DNA of 39,737 nucleotides from assembly GCA_030690365.1 (NCBI GenBank), contig JAUYGX010000036.1:1-39737 (forward strand), in the 5' to 3' direction. The DNA comes from Bacteroidales bacterium (GTDB taxonomy: Bacteria; Bacteroidota; Bacteroidia; Bacteroidales; F082). The notes beneath the pieces are model-generated. The model saw only the letters and a list, made by a program, of their open reading frames with translations. It did not search any database and had not been told where the DNA came from. This document shows, piece after piece, positions 15,016 to 23,250 of the stretch (the first letter of the stretch is position 1; each line of letters starts with the position of its first letter). The position numbers were made by a program, and so were the translations under genes.

Positions 15016-16371
15016 ATGCGGCATACTCTTAAGAAATTACATATATCTTACGTTCTGGTCCCCATTCTGCTCATCGCAGGTTTTTTCCTGATGCGTATGA
15101 CCATGCCTGTATATTCAGGGCAGTACGTCTTTTTGGTGGTCCTTATTCTGGCCGATCTGTATTTGTGGAGCTCGGTAAAGCGACAGGTTTTTAACTATCG
15201 CAACTGGCTGCGGGTCAGTATCATATTTCTTTATTGGTTACCACTGATCCTACTGGCAATCCTGCTGGTGGGAGCCAAAATTGTTCCATTAATCGACTGG
15301 AGCAATACTTTCAGAACCTATTTGCTGGGTTTTATCCTGGTGCTTTATACCGCCAAAGTACTACCCATCATCTTCCTGTTACTGGCTGATTTTGTGCGAA
15401 TAATCGACCGAATGTTTACACTTTCGAAAAAGCAGGGACGTGAGGAGGTACACAGCGAAAATGCAGCCGGGGATATTTCAAGAAGCAAGTTTTTACAATA
15501 TATGGGATTTCTGTCCGGAGGCCTGGTAATGAGCACCATGTTTATTGGCATGTTTAAATGGGTATATGAGTTCAGAGTGATTCGCGAAATCATCAAACTA
15601 CCGAATCTGCCTGCGAACTTTAAAGGGTTTACCATCGTACAGATTTCAGATATGCACCTGGGAAGCTGGTCATCGGACAAACCACTTGAAAATGCGGTTG
15701 AAATGATCAACAACATGGACGCTGATCTGGTTGTGTTTACAGGTGATCTGGTGAATTTTGCTACCAAAGAAGCCCTTGATTTCGGCGACACTTTATCCAA
15801 AATAAAAGCAAAGCATGGCGTTTACACCATCCTGGGCAACCACGATTATGGCAACTATGTAAGCTGGCCATCCGATGCCGCGAAGGAAGAAAATATGGAT
15901 CAACTGTACGGATTTTACAAACGTATCGGTTGGAAACTATTGCGCAACGAAAACGTGCTCATCGACAGAGGCAATGAAACAATGGCCTTGCTGGGAGTCG
16001 AAAACTGGGGACACAACCCGCGGTTTCCACAACTGGGTGATATCGACAAAGCCATGGTGGGAGCAGAAAATGCAGATGTACGGGTGCTGTTAACCCACGA
16101 TCCATCGCATTGGGAAAAAATTGTTGTTCCGGGTAACTATCCCATGGATCTTTCCCTTGCGGGACATACCCATGGTTTCCAGTTTGGCATCGAAACCAAA
16201 GACATCAAATGGAGCCCGGCACAATACATGTATAAATTCTGGGCCGGCCTATATCAGGACAGTACCAATCCCCGCTATTTGTATGTAAACCGTGGATTGG
16301 GATCGATTGGCTACCCCGGCCGGATCGGCATGCTGCCTGAGATCACTGTGCTGGAATTACAAAAATCTTAA
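15016..16371 (+). CDS. Membrane-anchored metallophosphoesterase
   Basis: 451 residues. About five N-terminal helices (1-180) precede a calcineurin-like metallophosphoesterase domain with all metal-binding blocks: ISDMHLGSW, FTGDLVN, LGNHDYGNY, LLTHDPSHWE and LAGHTHGFQFG. The catalytic domain would face the cytoplasm or the periplasm beside the membrane. The layout resembles YkuE/LpxG-like phosphoesterases that act on lipid-linked pyrophosphates, but the substrate is not defined by sequence. It follows the aconitase gene by 36 bp with no terminator between them and may be co-transcribed with it. Confidence 0.85.
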   Translation: MRHTLKKLHISYVLVPILLIAGFFLMRMTMPVYSGQYVFLVVLILADLYLWSSVKRQVFNYRNWLRVSIIFLYWLPLILLAILLVGAKIVPLIDWSNTFRTYLLGFILVLYTAKVLPIIFLLLADFVRIIDRMFTLSKKQGREEVHSENAAGDISRSKFLQYMGFLSGGLVMSTMFIGMFKWVYEFRVIREIIKLPNLPANFKGFTIVQISDMHLGSWSSDKPLENAVEMINNMDADLVVFTGDLVNFATKEALDFGDTLSKIKAKHGVYTILGNHDYGNYVSWPSDAAKEENMDQLYGFYKRIGWKLLRNENVLIDRGNETMALLGVENWGHNPRFPQLGDIDKAMVGAENADVRVLLTHDPSHWEKIVVPGNYPMDLSLAGHTHGFQFGIETKDIKWSPAQYMYKFWAGLYQDSTNPRYLYVNRGLGSIGYPGRIGMLPEITVLELQKS

Positions 16372-16401
16372 TCACCTCCCCTTTTCTTCCCTGAATTTCT
16401 G

Positions 16402-16409
16402 TAGCTTTG
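16402..16409 (+). promoter_or_regulatory. Possible -7 box of the nnr gene
   Basis: TAGCTTTG fits TAnnTTTG and lies 16 bp before the ATG at 16425, giving a very short leader. No clear -33 element. Confidence 0.35.
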
Positions 16410-16424
16410 AAAAAAGCTTAAGCC

Positions 16425-17936
16425 ATGAAAATATTCAGTATTGACCAGATCAGGGAAGCCGACAAATATACCATCGAAAATGAGCCCATCACATCCATTC
16501 TCCTGATGGAAAGGGCCGCCGGGGAATTATTTTATTGGTGGATAGCCAACAATCCGTTCAACGAAACACCCGTCCACATTTTTTGTGGACTGGGAAACAA
16601 TGGCGGCGACGGACTTGTTTTGTCCAGGTTGTTGTTGAAGGCCGGGTATCCGGTTACCACCTATATAATAAGGTATTCAGAACACAGCTCTTCCGATTTT
16701 GATGCCAACCTGGCCGCCTTGCAGGGATGTGCAAACAATCAAATTATTGAAATAACGCCAGAGAGCACGCTTCCTGCCATTCAGGAAGAGGAACAGATTG
16801 TAGATGCCATTTTCGGATCAGGACTTTCGAAACCCATAGAAGGATTTCCTGCCCGGGTAATTCATCACATCAATGGTTTAAAATCCGTAAAAGTTGCTGT
16901 GGATATGCCTTCCGGATTGTTTGCCGATCGGTATACCGATCCAAAAACAGCCATTATTAAAGCCGATTACACCCTGAGTTTTCAGTTTCCAAAACTGACT
17001 TTTCTATTTCCTGAAAATGAGCTGTATACAGGTCATTGGGAATTTCTGGACATTGGTCTTCATCACGACTACATCAACAAAACCGGCACCAGAAATTTCT
17101 ATATGACCAAGGCAGATGTGGCTCCTTCGCTAAAAAAACGAAAAAAATTCTCTCATAAAGGTACTTATGGTCATGCGTTGCTTATTGCAGGAGGGTTTGG
17201 CAAAATGGGTGCTGCCATCCTGGCCACACAGGCTGCCTTGAAATCGGGTGTCGGGCTTGTTCACACGCATGTTCCCCGATGGGGAGCTCCCATCATGCAA
17301 ACAGCCTGTCCTGAAGCTATGTTGAGCATCGACCGGTATGAATATTACCTGTCGGAAATGCCCGCATTAGACGCTTATACCGCTGTGGGCGTTGGGCCGG
17401 GACTTGGCACCGAGGAGCAATCACAAAAAGCCATTAAATTGCTTATTCAACAGTGTACAGTCCCCATGGTGCTGGATGCAGATGCACTCAACATCCTGGC
17501 CATGAACAGAACCTGGATACCGTTTTTGCCCAAAAACACCATCCTGACTCCACATCCAAAGGAATTTGAACGGCTGTTCGGAACCTGGAAGAACGATTTC
17601 GACCGCCTTGAAAAACAACGCGAACTGTCGATGAAATATGGTTTATACATTGTTTTGAAAGGAGCCAACACCAGCATTGCCTTTCCGGATGGACACATAT
17701 ATTTCAACTCAACCGGCAACCCTGGTATGGCCACAGGTGGAAGCGGCGATGTGCTTACAGGCTTGATTACGGGTTTACTTGCGCAAGGATATACGCCGGG
17801 AATTGCCTGTGTTCTGGGTGTTTATATCCACGGACTTGCCGGCGACCTGGCTGCTAAAAAAACGTCTATGGAAGCCCTCACAGCCACGAGTATCATTGAT
17901 AAAATAGGTAAAGCCTTCAAAAAGCTCCAAAAATAA
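16425..17936 (+). CDS. nnr: Bifunctional NAD(P)H-hydrate epimerase / ADP-dependent dehydratase
   Basis: 503 residues with both repair domains. The N-terminal YjeF_N epimerase (about 1-215) has GLGNNGGDGLVLSRLL and DMPSGLFADR. The C-terminal ribokinase-like dehydratase (about 225-500) has GGFGKMGAAILAT, VGPGLGTE, TPHPKEFERLFG, KGANT and the signature GNPGMATGGSGDVLTG. It repairs spontaneously hydrated NADH and NADPH: the epimerase interconverts R and S hydrates, and the dehydratase removes water from the S form using ADP. The length is normal for the fusion. The gene is convergent with the GroES operon. Confidence 0.95.
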   Translation: MKIFSIDQIREADKYTIENEPITSILLMERAAGELFYWWIANNPFNETPVHIFCGLGNNGGDGLVLSRLLLKAGYPVTTYIIRYSEHSSSDFDANLAALQGCANNQIIEITPESTLPAIQEEEQIVDAIFGSGLSKPIEGFPARVIHHINGLKSVKVAVDMPSGLFADRYTDPKTAIIKADYTLSFQFPKLTFLFPENELYTGHWEFLDIGLHHDYINKTGTRNFYMTKADVAPSLKKRKKFSHKGTYGHALLIAGGFGKMGAAILATQAALKSGVGLVHTHVPRWGAPIMQTACPEAMLSIDRYEYYLSEMPALDAYTAVGVGPGLGTEEQSQKAIKLLIQQCTVPMVLDADALNILAMNRTWIPFLPKNTILTPHPKEFERLFGTWKNDFDRLEKQRELSMKYGLYIVLKGANTSIAFPDGHIYFNSTGNPGMATGGSGDVLTGLITGLLAQGYTPGIACVLGVYIHGLAGDLAAKKTSMEALTATSIIDKIGKAFKKLQK

Positions 17937-17937
17937 A

Positions 17938-17968
17938 ACGGGCCATACATGGTTTATGTACAGCCCGT
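17938..17968 (-). terminator. Terminator of the GroES operon
   Basis: ACGGGC pairs with GCCCGT, with an inner ATACAT/ATGTA stem. On the minus strand a TTTTATTTTT tract follows. It lies 19 bp past the groES stop and directly after the nnr stop, so it may stop both transcripts. Confidence 0.75.
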
Positions 17969-17987
17969 CCAGGTATTTTCGACAGGA

Positions 17988-18275
17988 TTAAATAGCCTCG
18001 GTTTCAACTATTTTTGCCAACAAATCGGCGTAAGGAATCATCAGGTATTTTTTACCTTCAAAATCAAACTCGGTTCCTGCATATTTTTTATAAAAAACGA
18101 TGTCGCCAACAACAATCGCTGCATTCTCGATGGTTCCAAGAGCTACCACAGGTGCATATTGTGGTTTTTCTTTGGCAGAATCGGGAATAATAATTCCGGA
18201 GGCAGTTTTTTGTTCGGCTTTGCTGTCGCTGATATCCAGCAACACATTTTCATTTAAAGGCTGAAGTTCTTTCAT
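17988..18275 (-). CDS. groES: GroES-family co-chaperonin, without GroEL neighbour
   Basis: 95 residues, full length for Cpn10. The mobile-loop region carries TASGIIIPDSAKEKP, and the C-terminal strand region (VGDIVFYKKYAGTEFDFEGKKYLMI) matches GroES. The N-terminus (MKELQPLNENVLLDI) differs from the usual IRPLHDRVVVK form, and no groEL follows; the gene ends in a terminator. It lies 29 bp downstream of the thioredoxin-glutaredoxin gene in the same direction. It may be a second, divergent copy with the main groES-groEL pair elsewhere. Whether it works with the housekeeping GroEL is not shown. Confidence 0.88.
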   Translation of the reverse strand: MKELQPLNENVLLDISDSKAEQKTASGIIIPDSAKEKPQYAPVVALGTIENAAIVVGDIVFYKKYAGTEFDFEGKKYLMIPYADLLAKIVETEAI

Positions 18276-18304
18276 CTTTTTATTGTTTTATGATTGATTC
18301 TTAA

Positions 18305-18889
18305 TTATTGAATTCCAAGTAAGGTATTGATGCGGGTTTTGTCGAAACCAACAATCATTTCACCATTGATCTCGGTTTGAGGTACGCCCTGCTGTCCACT
18401 TCGTTTCACCATGGCTTCGGCAGCCTTTTCATCGCGCGATACATCCACATCGGTGAACCGGACACCATTCTTTTTCAGGTGGGTTTTCAATGTGTTGCAC
18501 CATGAGCAACTCGGCGTTGAATAGACGGTCACTCTTTTTTGCGGAGTTCCGCTTCCGGCCGCTTTTGCTGAAAAAAGGGCACTTTCGAACAACGATTTGT
18601 AAAAACCATCATCGTTGCATCCTTTAACCACATTGGTAAACAGCTGTCCTTCAAACACCAGCAACGAAGGTACAGAAGTAACAGGATAATGCTCGTGGAT
18701 GTCTCTAACGGTAGTTACATCGGCGACCACCAGGTGAATATTTTCGATTTGATCGAGTGCTTTTTCAATGTTGTGGTAACTGCAATCACTGGCTTCAGAT
18801 CCTTTGCGGTAAAGAAGCACGTAGGTTCGTTGGCCTTCTTTTAAAAAAGTCAGCATTTCGCTGTGCGATGCGATGGAGGGTAAGTTCAT
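18305..18889 (-). CDS. Thioredoxin-like and glutaredoxin domain fusion
   Basis: 194 residues. Residues 1-105 form a thioredoxin-like fold: cis-Pro loop TSVPSLLVFEGQ, but the active site is SDCSYHN, with one Cys (Cys36) instead of CxxC. Residues 117-194 form a glutaredoxin: TVYSTPSCSWCNTLK with Cys128 and Cys131, and the cis-Pro GVPQTEINGEMIVGFDK typical of NrdH/YruB-type glutaredoxins. Only the C-terminal half looks able to cycle a disulfide; the first half may bind targets or act as a monothiol. It shares an operon with groES. A -7 box fitting TAnnTTTG on the minus strand lies at 18976-18983. Confidence 0.85.
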   Translation of the reverse strand: MNLPSIASHSEMLTFLKEGQRTYVLLYRKGSEASDCSYHNIEKALDQIENIHLVVADVTTVRDIHEHYPVTSVPSLLVFEGQLFTNVVKGCNDDGFYKSLFESALFSAKAAGSGTPQKRVTVYSTPSCSWCNTLKTHLKKNGVRFTDVDVSRDEKAAEAMVKRSGQQGVPQTEINGEMIVGFDKTRINTLLGIQ

Positions 18890-18975
18890 TGTTAATTTTG
18901 ATTTGGCTACACTTTATCAAATGATATGCCAATGGACGGTTGTACCATTTTAGGTGTCAAATGATGACGAACTGA

Positions 18976-18983
18976 CAAAATTA
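18976..18983 (-). promoter_or_regulatory. Possible promoter of the thioredoxin-glutaredoxin/groES operon
   Basis: TAATTTTG on the minus strand fits TAnnTTTG. It lies 87 bp upstream of the gene start, leaving a medium-length leader. Confidence 0.4.
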
Positions 18984-19074
18984 CATGGCATTTAGTAATA
19001 AAAGGTACAGATTACCAATGACAGGAACACAATTTTAGTTACCTGTATAAGTGTCTCAACTCATGTGAGTACGA

Positions 19075-19581
19075 TTATTCATATAATCCCATCCACATTA
19101 TAATCCAGCCCTGTTTGATTAGGATATCAAAAACAAAAACGGCTATCAATGACACAACCAGCATCCACCTCCATTTTTTGAAATAGAGAATAAAATAAAA
19201 CAGTACGGCTATTGAAAGTATTAGCATGACGATCGCGAAGGTGGTTTGACCGATGTCCGACCAATCACGAACCCAACAAACATGGGGATGAGTCCAATAC
19301 AAGAAGAAGTTGATAATAATTTGAATGGGTAAAACGGAAGCAACAAATGCAAGCAGATTTTCCATCCATTGTTTCGCTCTATGTCTGGTTTGATAAAGAA
19401 AGACCGAGTACGGGAATAGGGTTAGCAACAGAAACTCCAACCCAATAATCAGACTTCGATTGTGTAAACCAATCAGGTTAGCAAGACATTGTTGTTTCAA
19501 ATAAGGAAGTAATAATGCTCCTGTAAGATAAATGGCTCCTACAACAACAGTTACGCGTATAAATGACTGAATTTTCTTCAA
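19075..19581 (-). CDS. Small multi-pass membrane protein, unknown function
   Basis: 168 residues, not recognised. About five hydrophobic segments (roughly 9-27, 44-63, 76-92, 108-131, 137-152) leave a cytosolic Arg/Lys-rich loop (QTRHRAKQW) and a loop with PHVCWVRDWSD. It starts 12 bp after the stop of the methyltransferase-like gene and shares its transcript, so the two probably function together in the membrane. Confidence 0.65.
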   Translation of the reverse strand: MKKIQSFIRVTVVVGAIYLTGALLLPYLKQQCLANLIGLHNRSLIIGLEFLLLTLFPYSVFLYQTRHRAKQWMENLLAFVASVLPIQIIINFFLYWTHPHVCWVRDWSDIGQTTFAIVMLILSIAVLFYFILYFKKWRWMLVVSLIAVFVFDILIKQGWIIMWMGLYE

Positions 19582-19593
19582 TATACAATCATG

Positions 19594-20031
19594 TTAATAC
19601 AGAAATGGAATCAGTTTCCAGGTTTTCTGTCTATATTCAGCATAACCCGGAAAATGGCTTTCCAGTTGTTTTTCTTCAAATTGAATTTTAACCAACAGGT
19701 TCACAATCAACAGCATGATTACAGCCATGCGTATCCAGGTAAAATAATCGACCACCAATGGCGCCACCATAACAACCTGAGCAAGGTACATGGGATGGCG
19801 GATATATTTATAGGGACCTTTTTCCACCAAAATCGCATTGGCCCTAATCAAAGGAGATATGTTAAAATTCCCGATATTCATGATGTAAATGGCCCGCAAT
19901 CCAAGAAAGATTCCGGCCACTTCGACCAACAATCCCTGAGGAGTCAGAGCCAGAGCCGGGGCACTTACCAGTAAAAACAACAAGCTGGAAAGCTGAATAA
20001 ACACCAACAGATATGGAAAGAGTTTTTTCAT
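19594..20031 (-). CDS. Isoprenylcysteine carboxyl methyltransferase-family protein
   Basis: 145 residues from the MKKLFPYLL start at 20031; the upstream ATG at 20067 would add a Cys/Pro-rich stretch without a match to the family. About four membrane helices. The C-terminal catalytic signature of the ICMT/PEMT-like family is present: VEKGPYKYIRHPMYLAQ, then FEEKQLESHFPGYAEYRQKTWKLIP. Such bacterial enzymes use S-adenosylmethionine to methylate small lipids or isoprenoid-type acceptors; the acceptor is not known here. First gene of a two-gene operon. Confidence 0.85.
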   Translation of the reverse strand: MKKLFPYLLVFIQLSSLLFLLVSAPALALTPQGLLVEVAGIFLGLRAIYIMNIGNFNISPLIRANAILVEKGPYKYIRHPMYLAQVVMVAPLVVDYFTWIRMAVIMLLIVNLLVKIQFEEKQLESHFPGYAEYRQKTWKLIPFLY

Positions 20032-20204
20032 GATGAAAAAACCGGCTCCGGGACAATCAGTTTGCAAGTAGAGAGAAAGTTTTTATCCGAAGCCGGTACA
20101 CAAAGATAATAAATTCAGTTACTGCCAGTCCTAAAATAATTTTAACAATCCCATACTCCAAAAATAATTCATCGAAATCGTTTTCTTTACTGAAAAACAC
20201 GCAG

Positions 20205-20212
20205 TAACTTTG
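20205..20212 (+). promoter_or_regulatory. -7 box of the citrate lyase operon
   Basis: TAACTTTG fits TAnnTTTG and lies 24 bp before the ATG at 20237. A TTTACTG around 20187 could serve as a -33 element at a slightly short spacing. Confidence 0.5.
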
Positions 20213-20236
20213 CTGGCAAATTATAAGCATAAGCCA

Positions 20237-21451
20237 ATGAGTAATTACAGTTTTGCAGGCAACAACGATCCGGGAAGTAAATCGGATTGTTTTGTATCCT
20301 TTGAGTTGCGCAACTCGGGAGGCAAAATCATTGAAATTAAAAGTAAAGTATTAGCCCTGTATGGAAAAACCATCCGTCAACTGGCCGATAACATACTCGA
20401 TTTTTATCAAATTGAACATGCCCATTTGATGATTGCAGATACGGGGGCACTCGATTTTGTAATGGCTGCACGCATCGAAGCTGCCATCAGGCTCAAAGTA
20501 GAATCCGACAAAGAATACCTGCTTCCACGTGCCGCTGGCAATGAAAAAGTCAGTTTGAAAGAACAGTTCCGGTTCTCAAGGCTATACCTCCCGGGCAACA
20601 GTCCAAACCTGATGATCAATGCCGGCATACACCATCCCAACGGATTAATTCTCGATCTGGAAGATGCAGTGGCTCCGTCAAAGAAATATGAAGCCCGCTT
20701 TTTGGTCAGGAACGCCCTGCGCAACCTAAACTTTTACGGTGCAGAGCGCATGGTACGCATCAACCAGATTCCCAAAGGACTAGATGATCTAAAAGTCATT
20801 GTACCTCAATATCCCAACCTGATATTAATTCCCAAATGCGAAAGCGCCAACGATCTCATTTTAGTAAACGAGGCCATTGTGGAGATTAAAAAAGAGCACA
20901 ACATGGGTGATTTTCCCATCTGGCTCATGCCCATCATCGAAAGTGCCAAAGGTGTTATCAAAGCCTTTGAAATTGCCACCGCCGCAAGCAATGTGGTGGC
21001 CATGGCCATTGGATTGGAAGACTATTCGGCCGACCTGGGTACCCAACGTACCCGTGAAGGCAACGAATCGTTTTTCGCACGCAGCATGGTCGTCAATGCC
21101 TCACGGGCAGCAGGCATCCAGCCCATCGACTCCGTTTTTTCGGATGTTTCGGATATGGAGGCTCTGGCCGAAAATGTTAAAACCAGCAAAAGTCTTGGTT
21201 TCGATGGTATGGGGTGTATTCATCCCAGGCAGATTGCTGTTATCCACGAAAATTTCGCTCCTGAAGCCATAGAAATCGAAAAAGCAAAAAAGATCGTCCT
21301 GGCATTCATCGATGCCGAAAAACGTGGGCTCGGAGTTGTTTCTTTGGGTACCAAAATGATTGATGCCCCTGTTGTTAAACGAGCTCAGCGCACCATCCAA
21401 CTGGCCATTGAAACAGTGAAACTAGCCAGGGATTGGGATCAGAACAACTGA
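20237..21451 (+). CDS. Citrate lyase, acyl-carrier (CitD) and beta (CitE) subunits fused
   Basis: 404 residues from the ATG at 20237. Residues 1-97 resemble CitD: the AG...GSKSDCFVSFE start gives candidate attachment serines Ser14 or Ser16 for the phosphoribosyl-dephospho-CoA arm, and the tail contains TGALDFVMAARIEAAI, like CitD. Residues about 112-400 are a CitE-type HpcH/HpaI aldolase: RLYLPGNSPNLM, LILDLEDAVAP, VRIN, PKCES, AIGLEDYSADLG and GCIHPRQI. CitE cleaves citryl-CoA-like thioester to acetyl thioester and oxaloacetate. CitD and CitE are normally separate chains. The alpha subunit gene follows after 29 bp. No CitC, CitX or CitG appears in the window. Confidence 0.85.
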   Translation: MSNYSFAGNNDPGSKSDCFVSFELRNSGGKIIEIKSKVLALYGKTIRQLADNILDFYQIEHAHLMIADTGALDFVMAARIEAAIRLKVESDKEYLLPRAAGNEKVSLKEQFRFSRLYLPGNSPNLMINAGIHHPNGLILDLEDAVAPSKKYEARFLVRNALRNLNFYGAERMVRINQIPKGLDDLKVIVPQYPNLILIPKCESANDLILVNEAIVEIKKEHNMGDFPIWLMPIIESAKGVIKAFEIATAASNVVAMAIGLEDYSADLGTQRTREGNESFFARSMVVNASRAAGIQPIDSVFSDVSDMEALAENVKTSKSLGFDGMGCIHPRQIAVIHENFAPEAIEIEKAKKIVLAFIDAEKRGLGVVSLGTKMIDAPVVKRAQRTIQLAIETVKLARDWDQNN

Positions 21452-21480
21452 ACCTGATTCAGTTAGAATCTCTTAAAGAA

Positions 21481-23079
21481 ATGAAAGTTGACCATGTGAG
21501 TGTAAAAACCGAGAATATGAAAAAATACGATAAAGTAGTTAAGAATGCGGTGGGAAGAATGGTTCCAACCATTATCAATGGCGAAGAACATGTTCCTTTT
21601 ATGGGAATTGGAAAATACAGACCTACCGGTAGAAAATACGGACCTAAAATTGCCAGTTGTATCGACTATCCCGAAGATGGCAACAAAGTGGTGTCCAGCT
21701 TAAAAGAAGCCCTGATGAATGCCGGACTCAAGGATGGAATGACCATTTCGACCCACCACCATTTCAGAAATGGCGATTTGATTTCAAATCAGATTTTTGA
21801 CATCGCCCATGAGCTGGGAATTAAAAACCTGCGTTGGTATCCATCGGCTTCTTTTCCTTGTCAGGAAAGGATGATTTCCTATATGGAAGATGGCACCATC
21901 AACCGGATAGAAGGCAGTATGAACGGGCCTCTCGGGAAATTTGTTTCGGAAGGCAAAATGGCCGGGATCGGGATTCTTCGCTCACATGGTGGTCGGTATC
22001 AGGCCATTCAGGATGGAGAGGTTAAAATTGACATTGCCGTTATTGCCGCACCTACGGCCGATGCTTTTGGGAATGCAAACGGTGTAAACGGCGATGCCGC
22101 CTGTGGATTGTTGGGGTTTGCTTTGGGCGATTCGCAGTATGCAGAAAAGGTAATTGTGGTGACCGATAACGTGGTTCCATTTCCTTGCATCCCCTGGCAA
22201 ATTCATGGCAACTATGTGGATTATGTGGTGAAAGTGGATCAGGTTGGATTGCCTGAGAAAATTGTTTCCGGAACTACGATGATCACCAAAAGTCCTGACA
22301 GACTATTAATTGCAGAGATCACAGCTAAATTCTGCGAAGCGGCCGGTCTCATTTATGATGGTTTTTCGTATCAGGCAGGTGCCGGTGGTACTGCTTTGTC
22401 CATTGGGAATTATTTCGGCGATATTCTGAGAAAGAACAACTGGAAAGCACGGTTTTTAAGGGCCGGGAGCAACAAATACGCAGTGGAAATGCTGGAAGAG
22501 GGATTGGTGGATTACATCCTTGACGGCCAGACTTTCGATTTGGACGGTGTTCGCAGCATGCGCGAAAATGCCAACCATGTAGCCACCTCGCCTTTCACAA
22601 GTTACAATTATCATGGCAAAGGAAACTTCGCCTCTTTGCTGGATGTAGTTATTCTGGGGGCCACCGAAGTGGATGTAAATTACAACGCCAATGTGGTGAC
22701 ACACAGCGACGGGTACTTATTGCACGGCATCGGTGGTTGGCAAAACACACTTTTCGCCAAAACCACCATCTTGCCCATTCCTTTGTTCCGCGACCGGTTG
22801 CCTGTGATCCGCGATGAAGTTACCACTATTTGCGCACCGGGCGAGATGATCGACGTGATAGTTACCGAACGTGGTATCGCTATCAATCCGTTGCGGCAGG
22901 ACTTAATTGACAAGGTAAAGAACAGTGGTCTGCCACTAAAAACTATTGAGGAGCTTAAAGCCGAAGCTGAAGCCATTTGCGGAGTTCCTGAAAAGCTTGA
23001 ACTCAGCGACGAAATTGTGGCCGTTATCAAGTGGGTAGATGGTACCATTATCGATTCGGTTCGAAAGGTCATCAAATAA
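21481..23079 (+). CDS. citF: Citrate lyase alpha subunit
   Basis: 532 residues from the ATG at 21481. It fits CitF (citrate:acetyl-ACP transferase): MTISTHHHFRNGD, RSHGGRYQAI, VIAAPTADAFGNANGVNG, GFSYQAGAGGTALSIG, DGQTFDLDGVRSMREN and VTERGIAINPLR are family-like blocks. CitF exchanges acetyl for citryl on the CitD prosthetic arm before CitE cleaves it. The family is related to CoA transferases. It starts 29 bp after the CitDE stop and is the last gene of the operon, followed by a strong terminator. The upstream TTG at 21433 overlaps CitDE and is less likely as a start. Confidence 0.9.
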   Translation: MKVDHVSVKTENMKKYDKVVKNAVGRMVPTIINGEEHVPFMGIGKYRPTGRKYGPKIASCIDYPEDGNKVVSSLKEALMNAGLKDGMTISTHHHFRNGDLISNQIFDIAHELGIKNLRWYPSASFPCQERMISYMEDGTINRIEGSMNGPLGKFVSEGKMAGIGILRSHGGRYQAIQDGEVKIDIAVIAAPTADAFGNANGVNGDAACGLLGFALGDSQYAEKVIVVTDNVVPFPCIPWQIHGNYVDYVVKVDQVGLPEKIVSGTTMITKSPDRLLIAEITAKFCEAAGLIYDGFSYQAGAGGTALSIGNYFGDILRKNNWKARFLRAGSNKYAVEMLEEGLVDYILDGQTFDLDGVRSMRENANHVATSPFTSYNYHGKGNFASLLDVVILGATEVDVNYNANVVTHSDGYLLHGIGGWQNTLFAKTTILPIPLFRDRLPVIRDEVTTICAPGEMIDVIVTERGIAINPLRQDLIDKVKNSGLPLKTIEELKAEAEAICGVPEKLELSDEIVAVIKWVDGTIIDSVRKVIK

Positions 23080-23102
23080 ATTATTTCAACCATTCATCTC
23101 AA

Positions 23103-23136
23103 AAGCATCCGGTCATCCTCCGGGTGCTTTTTTTTT
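23103..23136 (+). terminator. Intrinsic terminator of the citrate lyase operon
   Basis: AAGCATCCGG pairs with CCGGGTGCTT (one G-T pair) around TCATCCT, followed by nine T. It lies 24 bp after the citF stop. Confidence 0.88.
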
Positions 23137-23250
23137 AAAATATATGTCGGCCAAATGAACCAGATTTTTACCTAAATTTAGGCGATTTTTTAAGTTGTGG
23201 GATTTCCCGGCTCAAAAAACACAATCAATTCAGTAGAAAAAAGTTATCGA

